Of a DNA stretch of 8,097 nt, positions 1 through 6,040 are shown one piece after another. Under the pieces are notes generated by a model, which was not told the origin of the DNA, made no database searches, and worked only from the letters and a program-made list of their open reading frames with translations. The stretch spans positions 1 through 8,097 of the forward strand of contig SFLN01000089.1 of NCBI GenBank assembly GCA_004554555.1, read 5' to 3'. Made by a program: the position numbers and the translations under genes. How positions within the stretch are numbered: the stretch's first letter is position 1; every line of letters begins with the position of its first letter. This DNA comes from [Eubacterium] saphenum (GTDB taxonomy: Bacteria; Bacillota; Clostridia; Oscillospirales; Ruminococcaceae).

Positions 1-1
1 T

Positions 2-304
2 TCAGCTCAACTGAAATGGCAGCTTCGCGACTAAGGCATGCAGTTGCGCAAGATGGCAGAGAAGGGCAGCAAGGCTAAGGAACTCGAAGCCGAAAAGGTG
101 AAAATGCTTGGTAATATCTATCGCATTCTCACATTGGCTTACGGCATTCCACCAAAGGAATTCACTTGGGAGATGAAGAACACTTCGGGCACGATGGTTA
201 GCGTTAAGACCTACACTCCGCAATCGTTCTACAAAGAGCTGTGGGGCGACAAGGATTTGACTGGCGACTATGTGCTGCTGATGAACGACCCGTCGCGTGA
301 ATAC
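2..304 (+). pseudogene. pepC: Internal fragment of a C1-like cysteine aminopeptidase (PepC / bleomycin hydrolase family), open at the window edge and interrupted by TAA
   Basis: Read in the frame of the ATG at 38, the sequence from base 2 gives SAQLKWQLRD, then TAA at 32-34, then GMQLRKMAEKGS and onward. This resembles the middle of PepC-type peptidases: a helical LxxxLRxxxMxLRK stretch, then an EMLxxxYRIL-like helix (here KMLGNIYRIL), the PP.[KE]F loop (IPPKEFTWEM), TPQSFYKEL, and a DYVLLMNDPS stretch like the DDYVxxiNaP of the family. Similarity continues on both sides of the TAA, which falls where a residue would be expected, so this is a broken or misread reading frame rather than a true gene start. 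The catalytic Cys region (N-terminal) and the His and Asn regions (C-terminal) are not in the window. At about 305 the similarity switches to elongation factor P. The piece uses CCA for two of four prolines and ACT for four of seven threonines, codons that are absent (CCA) or scarce (ACT) in the rest of the window. The family assignment is from memory of family patterns, not an alignment. Confidence 0.7.
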
Positions 305-817
305 GGCAAGGTTTATCAGATTATTGAATTCCAACACGTTAAACCCGGCAAGGGCGCAGCGTTTGTCCGCACAAAGGTCAAGAATGTAATAACAGGCTCG
401 GTTGTTGAAAAGACCTACAACCCGTCCGCTAAGTTCCCGACAGCTTTTGTCGAGAGAAAGGATATGGAGTTCACCTACGCAGACGGCGAGCTGTATCACT
501 TTATGGACCAGGAAACCTACGAGGACGTTCCCGTAAACGCTTCGGATGTTGGCGACAACTTCAAGTTCGTTAAGGAGAATATGCTCTGCAAGGTGCTTTC
601 TTATAAGGGCAAGGTTTTCGGCGTTGAGCCTCCGAACTTTGTCGAGCTTCAGGTTACCGCGACCGAACCCGGTTTCGCAGGCAACACCGCTACAAACGCA
701 ACCAAGCCCGCTACACTTGAAACGGGTGCGGAAATTCGCGTTCCGCTGTTCATCAACGAGGGCGAAATGATTCGCATCGACACCAGAACCGGCGAGTATA
801 TGGAGCGCGTAAAGTAA
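38..817 (+). CDS. efp: Elongation factor P, 5'-truncated and joined in frame to a PepC fragment
   Basis: The open frame encodes 259 residues. From about residue 90 (base 305) to the end it is a clear elongation factor P, the factor that enters the ribosome between P and E sites and relieves stalling at consecutive prolines. Domain I carries the IIEFQHVKPGKGAAFV loop, with Lys105 at the position of the post-translationally modified lysine (Lys32 in Bacillus subtilis numbering). The two OB-fold domains follow, with YADGELYHFMD, VEPPNFVEL and the C-terminal DTRTGEYM signature. The EF-P part is about 170 residues against the usual ~185; the missing ~16 are the start and first strand of domain I. 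Residues 1-90 instead belong to a PepC-like peptidase. The ATG at 38 has no properly spaced ribosome-binding site (AAGG at 33-36 is one base away) and is not a credible natural start. ATG 281 is the nearest in-frame start to the junction and also lacks one. A normal efp start should lie about 48 bases upstream of 305, but native sequence there is replaced. Identity of the EF-P part is near certain; the reality of the fusion is doubtful. Confidence 0.85.
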   Translation: MQLRKMAEKGSKAKELEAEKVKMLGNIYRILTLAYGIPPKEFTWEMKNTSGTMVSVKTYTPQSFYKELWGDKDLTGDYVLLMNDPSREYGKVYQIIEFQHVKPGKGAAFVRTKVKNVITGSVVEKTYNPSAKFPTAFVERKDMEFTYADGELYHFMDQETYEDVPVNASDVGDNFKFVKENMLCKVLSYKGKVFGVEPPNFVELQVTATEPGFAGNTATNATKPATLETGAEIRVPLFINEGEMIRIDTRTGEYMERVK

Positions 818-845
818 TTTTTGATAAGTAATTTTCGTTTGTTGA

Positions 846-852
846 AAAGAGG
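846..852 (+). promoter_or_regulatory. Ribosome-binding site for the CD1247-type gene
   Basis: AAAGAGG, seven bases before ATG 860. It decides this start over the upstream in-frame TTG at 821. Confidence 0.75.
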
Positions 853-859
853 TATTTTT

Positions 860-1261
860 ATGACAATCGGAGAAAAGGTAACTTATATAAAAGGGCTCTG
901 CGAGGGGCTTAACAAGGACGACAAGATTATCGACGCAATTCTTGACGTGCTGTCGGATATTGCGGAAAATCTCAAAGAGGTTGACGAGGAGCTTGACGAT
1001 GTTGCAAGCGTAATGACCGACCTTGAGGAGAGCGTTTGCGACCTTGAGGACGAGATTTACGGCGAAAGCGACTACGACGAGGACTACTATGACGACGACG
1101 ATATCGAAGAGGACGTCGGCGAAATGTATGAAACCGTTTGCCCCAACTGCGACAATACAATCCGCTTTGATTACGACCAGGCACAAAAGGGCGGAATGGA
1201 CTGCCCGAACTGCGGAAAAAAGCTTGTTTTCGAGCTTGACGACGAGCCGGACGAGCTTTAA
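860..1261 (+). CDS. CD1247-type zinc-ribbon protein with acidic linker
   Basis: A 133-residue protein of a family seen in Clostridia next to efp (the CD1247 N-terminal domain group); its molecular function is unknown to me. Residues 1-40 form a predicted helical domain starting TIGEKVTYIKGLCEGL, typical of the family. Residues 40-66 look like an acidic amphipathic helix or coiled coil. Residues 67-90 are almost all Asp, Glu and Tyr and are probably disordered. The C-terminal part is a zinc ribbon with two CPNC motifs (Cys94/Cys97 and Cys115/Cys118), 17 residues between the pairs, followed by an acidic tail. The ATG at 860 is chosen because AAAGAGG at 846-852 lies seven bases upstream and the family begins at this point; an in-frame TTG at 821 adds 13 residues with no ribosome-binding site. 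It lies 42 bases after efp, with no terminator between, so the two are probably cotranscribed, and an intrinsic terminator follows. Family placement rests on remembered sequence pattern. Confidence 0.85.
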   Translation: MTIGEKVTYIKGLCEGLNKDDKIIDAILDVLSDIAENLKEVDEELDDVASVMTDLEESVCDLEDEIYGESDYDEDYYDDDDIEEDVGEMYETVCPNCDNTIRFDYDQAQKGGMDCPNCGKKLVFELDDEPDEL

Positions 1262-1279
1262 GGCGGTATTACTGTTTAA

Positions 1280-1310
1280 AACGCTCCGCTTTGTCGGAGC
1301 GTTAATTTTT
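1280..1310 (+). terminator. Intrinsic terminator, directly abutting the hisC ribosome-binding site
   Basis: A perfect 9-bp stem is formed by AACGCTCCG (1280-1288) and CGGAGCGTT (1295-1303), with loop CTTTGT, followed by AA and a run of five T (1306-1310). It lies 18 bases after the stop of the CD1247-type gene and should end the efp transcript. The last T is followed immediately by GGAG, the hisC Shine-Dalgarno site, so it could also act as a partial terminator or attenuator for the operon downstream. The T-run is only five long, which fits incomplete termination. Confidence 0.8.
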
Positions 1311-1314
1311 GGAG
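1311..1314 (+). promoter_or_regulatory. Ribosome-binding site for hisC
   Basis: GGAG, six A residues before ATG 1321. It selects ATG 1321 over an in-frame TTG at 1309 that would lie in the terminator T-run. Confidence 0.8.
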
Positions 1315-1320
1315 AAAAAA

Positions 1321-2373
1321 ATGAGCTGGAAAGACAATCTGATTAAAATCGAGCCTTACGTTGCGGGCGAGCAGCCGAACAAGACGGATTTCATCAAGCT
1401 GAACGCGAATGAAAATCCGTATCCGCCGTCCCCCGAAGCGATTAAGGCTATAAACAATTTTGACGGTGCAAATCTCAAAAAATACCCGTCGGCAAACGCG
1501 GTTGAGCTTGTGAAAACAATAGCGGAGTATCACGGTTTAAAGCCCGAAAACGTGTTCGCGGGAAACGGCACGGACGATGTTTTGTCGCTCTGTTTTCGCG
1601 CGTTTTTCAACTCGAAAAAGCCGATTTTGTTCCCCGACATAACCTATTCGTTCAACACGGTTTGGTGCGAAATTCTTGGCATTCCGTACGAGCAGATAAG
1701 GGTTGACGCGGATTTCAACATCAACCCCGAGGACTACAAGCGCGCAAACGGCGGCGTTGTTATCGCGAACCCGAACGCGCCCACGTCAATCGGCAGGGAT
1801 TTGGATTTTCTGCGGATTATTCTTGACAACAACCGCAATTCCGTGGTTATCGTAGACGAGGCGTATGTGGATTTCGGCGGGATTACGGCAATTCCGCTGC
1901 TCGAAGAATACGACAATCTCGTCATCACGCGGACGTTCTCCAAGAGCCGTTCTATGGCGGGAATGCGTATCGGCTACGCGATGGGAAGCAAGGACGCGAT
2001 TGCCGCAATTTACGCCGCGAAGGACAGCGTGAACAGCTATCCCGTGGACAGCGTCGCGCAAGTCGCGGGAATAGCTTCGATTAAGGACGAGAAGTATTTC
2101 CGTGAAACGATTGCGAGAGTTATCAAAACGCGCGATAATCTGACTGCGAAAATGCGCGAAATGGGCTTCAAAATCCCCGACAGCTCGACAAATTTCATCT
2201 TTGCTTCGCACGATAAATATCCCGCAAAGGAGATTTTCGAGTATCTCAAATCCAAGGACATTTACGTTCGCTGGTTCAACAAGCCGCGTATTGACAACTG
2301 TTTGCGGATTACCATAGGAACGGACGAGGAAACGGCGGCGCTTTTGAATGCGCTGAAGGAATACATAAAATAA
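1321..2373 (+). CDS. hisC: Histidinol-phosphate aminotransferase
   Basis: A 350-residue cytoplasmic PLP enzyme of fold type I, normal in length for HisC. It transfers the amino group from glutamate to imidazole-acetol phosphate to make L-histidinol phosphate in histidine synthesis. Visible family features are KLNANENPYPPSP near the N-terminus (residues 26-38), the GNGTDDVL PLP phosphate-binding turn (81-88), ANPNAPTSIG (149-158; Asn152 near the cofactor), VDEAYVDF (178-185; Asp179 contacts the PLP ring nitrogen), and TFSKSRSMAGMRIGY (205-219), with Lys208 as the Schiff-base lysine and Arg216 as phosphate ligand. LRITIGT near the end (328-334) holds the substrate-carboxylate arginine Arg329. 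The gene stands apart from other his genes here. It is first in a tight operon and lies 12 bases before the MetY-like gene. HisC paralogs can also act on phenylalanine or tyrosine precursors, and CobD is related, but the N-terminal and PLP motifs favour HisC. Confidence 0.92.
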   Translation: MSWKDNLIKIEPYVAGEQPNKTDFIKLNANENPYPPSPEAIKAINNFDGANLKKYPSANAVELVKTIAEYHGLKPENVFAGNGTDDVLSLCFRAFFNSKKPILFPDITYSFNTVWCEILGIPYEQIRVDADFNINPEDYKRANGGVVIANPNAPTSIGRDLDFLRIILDNNRNSVVIVDEAYVDFGGITAIPLLEEYDNLVITRTFSKSRSMAGMRIGYAMGSKDAIAAIYAAKDSVNSYPVDSVAQVAGIASIKDEKYFRETIARVIKTRDNLTAKMREMGFKIPDSSTNFIFASHDKYPAKEIFEYLKSKDIYVRWFNKPRIDNCLRITIGTDEETAALLNALKEYIK

Positions 2374-2380
2374 GAGGTGG
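2373..2380 (+). promoter_or_regulatory. Ribosome-binding site for the MetY-like gene
   Basis: AGAGGTGG, five bases before ATG 2386 and overlapping the last base of the hisC stop codon. The in-frame GTG at 2377 lies inside this site and so cannot be the start. Confidence 0.8.
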
Positions 2381-2385
2381 ACGAA

Positions 2386-3651
2386 ATGAAAATTGAAACA
2401 CAATGCCTGCACGAGGGCTACACTCCCAAAAACGGCGAGCCGCGCGTTATGCCGATTGTTCAGAGCACGACTTATGTTTACGAGTCAACCGACGAGGTTG
2501 CGGCGGTTTTTGACGACCCCACGAAAAGCTTGATTTACTCGCGCTTCGAGAACCCCACAACAGACTGCGTTGAAAAGAAAATCGCGGCGCTGGAGGGCGG
2601 CGTTGCGGCGATGTGTACGTCCAGCGGTCAGGCGGCTTCGCTCATTTCAATCCTCAACATCTGCGAGGCGGGTGACAGCTTTATCGCTTCCGCGTCAATT
2701 TACGGCGGCACAATCAATCTCTTCGGCACAACGCTCAAAAAAATGGGTATCGAGTGCATTTTCGTTGACCACGACGCTACCGAGGAGCAGCTTTCTGCCG
2801 CGTTCAAGGAAAACACAAAGGCGGTTTTCGGGGAAACGCTGGCAAATCCCGCGCTCACGGTGCTTGATATCGAGATGTGGGCGAAGGTTGCGCACGCGCA
2901 TGGAGTTCCGCTTATCATCGACAACACTTTCGCAACGCCGATTTTGTGCAGACCGTTCGAGTGGGGCGCGGACATTGTTATCCACTCCACCTCGAAGTAT
3001 ATGGACGGACACGCGGTTCAGGTCGGCGGCGTTATCGTTGACAGCGGCAAGTTCGACTGGACAAGCGGAAAGTTCCCGTGTATGACCGAGCCGGACGAGA
3101 GCTATCACGGCATTGTCTACACCGAAAAATACGCTTTTGCACCGTATATCGTTAAAGCGAGAATGCAGCTTATGCGCGACTTCGGCTGCTATCCTGCGGC
3201 GAACTCGTCTTTCCTGCTCAACCTTGGATTGGAAACGCTTGCGGTTCGTATGAAGCAGTACTGCGAGAACGCGCTTGCCGTTGCAAAATACATCAAGTCA
3301 ACGGGGAAAGTCGAGTTTGTGACCTATCCCGCGCTCGAGGGCAGCAAGGGTCACGAGCTTGCGAAAAAGTACCTCCCGAACGGCACAAGCGGCGTAATTT
3401 CGTTCTCGATAAAGGGCGGCAGAAACGCGGCGGTTAAGTTTATGGACAGCCTGAAGCTCGCGTCAAACGAGGTTCACGTTGCCGATATCAGAACCTGCGT
3501 TCTTCACCCCGCGTCCGCTACGCACCGTCAGCTCACCGATGAACAGCTTGTTGCTGCGGGAATTGACGGCGGTCTGATTCGCCTGTCGGTTGGCTTGGAG
3601 AACGTTGACGACATCATCGCCGACCTCGAACAGGGCTTTTCGGCAATCTGA
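2386..3651 (+). CDS. metY: O-acetylhomoserine sulfhydrylase (O-acetylhomoserine aminocarboxypropyltransferase), MetY type
   Basis: A 421-residue PLP enzyme of the Cys/Met metabolism family. MetY enzymes replace the acetyl group of O-acetyl-L-homoserine with sulfide, giving homocysteine for methionine synthesis; some relatives also use methanethiol. Motifs include HEGYTPKNGEPRVMPIVQST at the N-terminus, YSRFENPTTD (51-60; Tyr51 and Arg53 bind PLP phosphate of the neighbouring subunit), SSGQAA (79-84), SIYGGTINLF (104-113; Tyr106 stacks on PLP), the Asp179 region IIDNTFATP, and STSKYMDGH (201-209), with Lys204 as the Schiff-base lysine. The MDGH and PDESYHG stretches and the length favour MetY over cystathionine gamma-synthase or methionine gamma-lyase, which are usually 380-400 residues. 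Its TGA overlaps the ATG of the next gene by one base, implying translational coupling. No metX or other methionine gene is visible, so the exact acyl-homoserine substrate is inferred from family. Confidence 0.9.
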   Translation: MKIETQCLHEGYTPKNGEPRVMPIVQSTTYVYESTDEVAAVFDDPTKSLIYSRFENPTTDCVEKKIAALEGGVAAMCTSSGQAASLISILNICEAGDSFIASASIYGGTINLFGTTLKKMGIECIFVDHDATEEQLSAAFKENTKAVFGETLANPALTVLDIEMWAKVAHAHGVPLIIDNTFATPILCRPFEWGADIVIHSTSKYMDGHAVQVGGVIVDSGKFDWTSGKFPCMTEPDESYHGIVYTEKYAFAPYIVKARMQLMRDFGCYPAANSSFLLNLGLETLAVRMKQYCENALAVAKYIKSTGKVEFVTYPALEGSKGHELAKKYLPNGTSGVISFSIKGGRNAAVKFMDSLKLASNEVHVADIRTCVLHPASATHRQLTDEQLVAAGIDGGLIRLSVGLENVDDIIADLEQGFSAI

Positions 3652-4409
3652 TGGAAACAGCCTCGAAAATCATCAGAACAATCATCGCGGCAATCGCGGG
3701 TGTTCTGCTGGTGTGGGTCAGCATAAATTTTTTTACTGCGGGAACGGTTATCGGCTGGGTGATATTCGGCTTGATAATCGCTCTCTGCGTTTTTTGGAAA
3801 AAATTCCGCGCGCTTGTAAAACGGCTATGGAAGCGGCTTTGGGGCAAAATCGCAGTCTGCGTTATCGGAGCTGCGGCAGCTTTCGCGGCGGGAATTTGCG
3901 TGTTCTTCTCGGTGAATATGATTTTGTGTACCGAAAAGCTGCTTGAAAAAACCGAAGCCGTGATAATTCTCGGCTGTCAGGTTCGCGGAGAAGAGCCGAG
4001 CGTGATGCTGAAAAACAGACTTGACGCGGCGCTTGAGGTACTTCGCGAAAACCCCGAGGCTGTCTGCATCGCAAGCGGCGGTCAAGGCGGCGGTGAAAAT
4101 ATATCGGAAGCCGAGTGTATGCGCAGATATCTGATTGCAAACGGGATTGAGGACGAGCGGATTTATATCGAGGACAAGTCCACGTCAACCGAGGAAAATA
4201 TTGCCTTTTCGCAGGAAATTCTCGATAATCTCGGAATTTCGGAAAATATAATCATAGCGACAAGCGAGTTTCACCAGTACCGCGCGTCGATTTACGCAAG
4301 CCGCGCGGGTTTGAAAACAGGCTCACATTCCGCGAAAACACCCGTGTTGAATCTGCTGAATTACTGGGTGCGCGAATGGGCAGCGCTTGCAATTGCATAT
4401 ATTAGATAA
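3651..4409 (+). CDS. Membrane-anchored DUF218 / YdcF-SanA-like protein
   Basis: A 252-residue protein with a hydrophobic N-terminal third and a DUF218 domain. Three membrane segments are likely at about residues 8-28, 32-49 and 67-91. A Lys/Arg/Trp-rich stretch (50-66) between the second and third suggests a cytoplasmic loop, which would put the C-terminal domain outside the cell. That domain (about 101-250) shows AVIILGCQVRGEEPSVML, ASGGQGGGENISEAECM, the DKSTSTEENIAFS motif (175-187) and ATSEFHQYRASIYASRAG (203-220), and it ends with the WxREWxAL pattern common in the family. E. coli SanA and YdcF belong here and are linked to envelope integrity, but the biochemical activity of the family is not well established. 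The start overlaps the preceding stop by one base and has no good ribosome-binding site of its own, so it is probably translated by coupling to metY. It ends 11 bases before the ABC-F gene. Confidence 0.87.
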   Translation: METASKIIRTIIAAIAGVLLVWVSINFFTAGTVIGWVIFGLIIALCVFWKKFRALVKRLWKRLWGKIAVCVIGAAAAFAAGICVFFSVNMILCTEKLLEKTEAVIILGCQVRGEEPSVMLKNRLDAALEVLRENPEAVCIASGGQGGGENISEAECMRRYLIANGIEDERIYIEDKSTSTEENIAFSQEILDNLGISENIIIATSEFHQYRASIYASRAGLKTGSHSAKTPVLNLLNYWVREWAALAIAYIR

Positions 4410-4415
4410 GGAGAA
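4408..4415 (+). promoter_or_regulatory. Strong ribosome-binding site before a TTG start (ABC-F gene)
   Basis: AAGGAGAA overlaps the stop codon of the DUF218 gene and sits five bases before TTG 4421. It identifies the unusual TTG as the true start; there is no ATG nearby in this frame. Confidence 0.85.
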
Positions 4416-4420
4416 TTGTA

Positions 4421-6034
4421 TTGATAACAGTATCGGACGTCGCCGTTTCTTTCGGCGGACAGGTTTTATTCAAGAACGTTGATTTGAAGTTCACGGCGGG
4501 GAACTGCTATGGTGTAATCGGCGCAAACGGTGCCGGAAAATCGACCTTTCTGAAGGTGCTCTGCGGTGAGCTTGAGCCGACAAAGGGCAGCGTCACAAAG
4601 CCCGAAAATCTTCGTATGTCGGTGCTCAGCCAGGACCACTACGCGTTTGATGAGTACACGGTTCTCGACACCGTGATTATGGGCAACAAGCGGCTTTACG
4701 AGATTATGAAGGAAAAGGACGCGCTCTACGCCAAGGAGGATTTCTCCGACGAGGACGGCGAAAGAGCGTCGGTGCTTGAAGCGGAATTTGCCGAGCTTAA
4801 CGGCTGGGAGGCGGAATCCGACGCGTCAAAGCTGATACAGGGCTTGGGACTTCCCGAGGAGCTTTTGTACCAGAGTATGTCCGGTCTTTCGGGCAACGAG
4901 AGGGTTAAGGTGCTTTTGGCACGGTGTCTTTTCGGAAATCCCGATATTATCCTGATGGACGAGCCGACAAACCATCTTGACGTGGACGCGGTTTCGTGGC
5001 TGGAGGATTTTCTCGCGGATTACTTCGGAACGGTAATTGTTGTTTCGCACGACCGCCACTTCCTCAACAACGTCTGCACGCACATCGTGGATATCGATTA
5101 CGGCAAAATCAAAATGTACGTCGGAAACTACGAGTTCTGGTATGAAAGCTCGCAGCTTATCCAGCGTATGATAAAGCAGCAGAACAAAAAGGCTGAGGAG
5201 AAAATCAAGGAGCTGCAGAACTTTATCGCGCGCTTCTCCGCGAACAAGTCCAAGTCTAAGCAGGCAACCTCGCGCAGAAAATTGCTCGACAAGCTTACTG
5301 TTGAGGAGCTGCCCGCAAGCTCGCGCAAGTACCCGTACATCGGCTTTGAGATGGAGCGCGAGGCGGGCAAGGATATTCTGCAGGTCACGGGTTTGTCCAA
5401 GACGGTTGATGGGGTGAAGGTGCTGAACAATGTTTCGTTCACCGTGGGAAAGGGCGACAAAATCGCGTTTGTCGGGGCAAATGAAATCGCCGTGACAACG
5501 CTTTTCAAGATTCTCACCGAAGAAATCGAACCGGACGAAGGCTCGTTCAAATGGGGCGGCACAATCACGGTTTCCTATTTCCCGAACGACAACAGCGCGT
5601 ATTTCAACGGCTGCGAGCTGTCGATTTTAGACTGGATGCGGCAGTACTCAAAGGACGAAACCGAGAGCTATCTGCGCGGATTTTTGGGGAGAATGCTATT
5701 CTCGGGTGATGATGTTTTCAAGCCGGTTAAGGTGCTTTCGGGAGGAGAAAAGGTGCGCTGTATGTTCTCGCGAATGATGCTGTTCAAGAGCAACGTGCTT
5801 ATCCTCGACAGACCGACAAACCACCTCGATTTGGAGAGCATAACCGCTGTGAACAACGGTCTGTCCGAGTTCAAGGGAAATCTTCTTTTTGCAACGCACG
5901 ACCTTGAGATACTCGAAACCGCTGCAAACAGAATAATCGAAATCACCGAAAACGGCTGCTTTGACCGTTCGGGAACCTATGAAGAATACGCCGAGTGGCG
6001 CAGGAAAAACGTCGGCGGCACGCTTACAATCTGA
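4421..6034 (+). CDS. ABC-F family ATPase with a degenerate second ATP site
   Basis: A 537-residue cytoplasmic protein with two ABC ATPase domains and no membrane segments: the ABC-F class, which binds the ribosomal E site and acts in translation or antibiotic protection. It starts at TTG. Domain 1 has Walker A GANGAGKST (34-42), signature LSGNE (156-160), Walker B with catalytic Glu181 (LMDEPTNHLD) and His210. The charged helical linker (about 240-317, KSKSKQATSRRKLLDKL at its tip) is the P-site tRNA interaction motif. Domain 2 has GANEIAVTT (352-360) in place of a Walker A, with no GK pair, a good LSGGE signature (439-443), Walker B LILDRPTNHLD with Arg464 (codon AGA at 5810-5812) where the catalytic Glu is expected, and His493. 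Because site II combines Walker A2, Walker B2 and signature 1 (itself atypical, LSGNE), that site looks inactive, while site I (Walker A1, Glu181 and signature 2) looks intact. Overall sequence resembles the Firmicutes YkpA/YbiT-like branch rather than known resistance proteins. It is six bases upstream of the exonuclease gene. Confidence 0.92.
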   Translation: MITVSDVAVSFGGQVLFKNVDLKFTAGNCYGVIGANGAGKSTFLKVLCGELEPTKGSVTKPENLRMSVLSQDHYAFDEYTVLDTVIMGNKRLYEIMKEKDALYAKEDFSDEDGERASVLEAEFAELNGWEAESDASKLIQGLGLPEELLYQSMSGLSGNERVKVLLARCLFGNPDIILMDEPTNHLDVDAVSWLEDFLADYFGTVIVVSHDRHFLNNVCTHIVDIDYGKIKMYVGNYEFWYESSQLIQRMIKQQNKKAEEKIKELQNFIARFSANKSKSKQATSRRKLLDKLTVEELPASSRKYPYIGFEMEREAGKDILQVTGLSKTVDGVKVLNNVSFTVGKGDKIAFVGANEIAVTTLFKILTEEIEPDEGSFKWGGTITVSYFPNDNSAYFNGCELSILDWMRQYSKDETESYLRGFLGRMLFSGDDVFKPVKVLSGGEKVRCMFSRMMLFKSNVLILDRPTNHLDLESITAVNNGLSEFKGNLLFATHDLEILETAANRIIEITENGCFDRSGTYEEYAEWRRKNVGGTLTI

Positions 6035-6040
6035 GAAATT

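Noticed and set aside
2..1186. A long open frame on the minus strand (394 codons) opposite efp and the CD1247-type gene
   Set aside because: It is antisense to two recognisable genes, its product has no recognisable domain, and it arises from the biased codon use of the + strand genes.
1236..1272. Possible hisC promoter with TTGACG at 1236-1241
   Set aside because: At 17 bases the -10 position reads TAAGGC; the better TATTAC at 1267-1272 is 25 bases away. Both fall before the terminator hairpin, so no convincing promoter.
4421..6034. ABC-F gene as an antibiotic-resistance determinant
   Set aside because: The linker length and overall pattern fit housekeeping YkpA/YbiT-like ABC-F proteins, and no resistance or mobile gene lies nearby.
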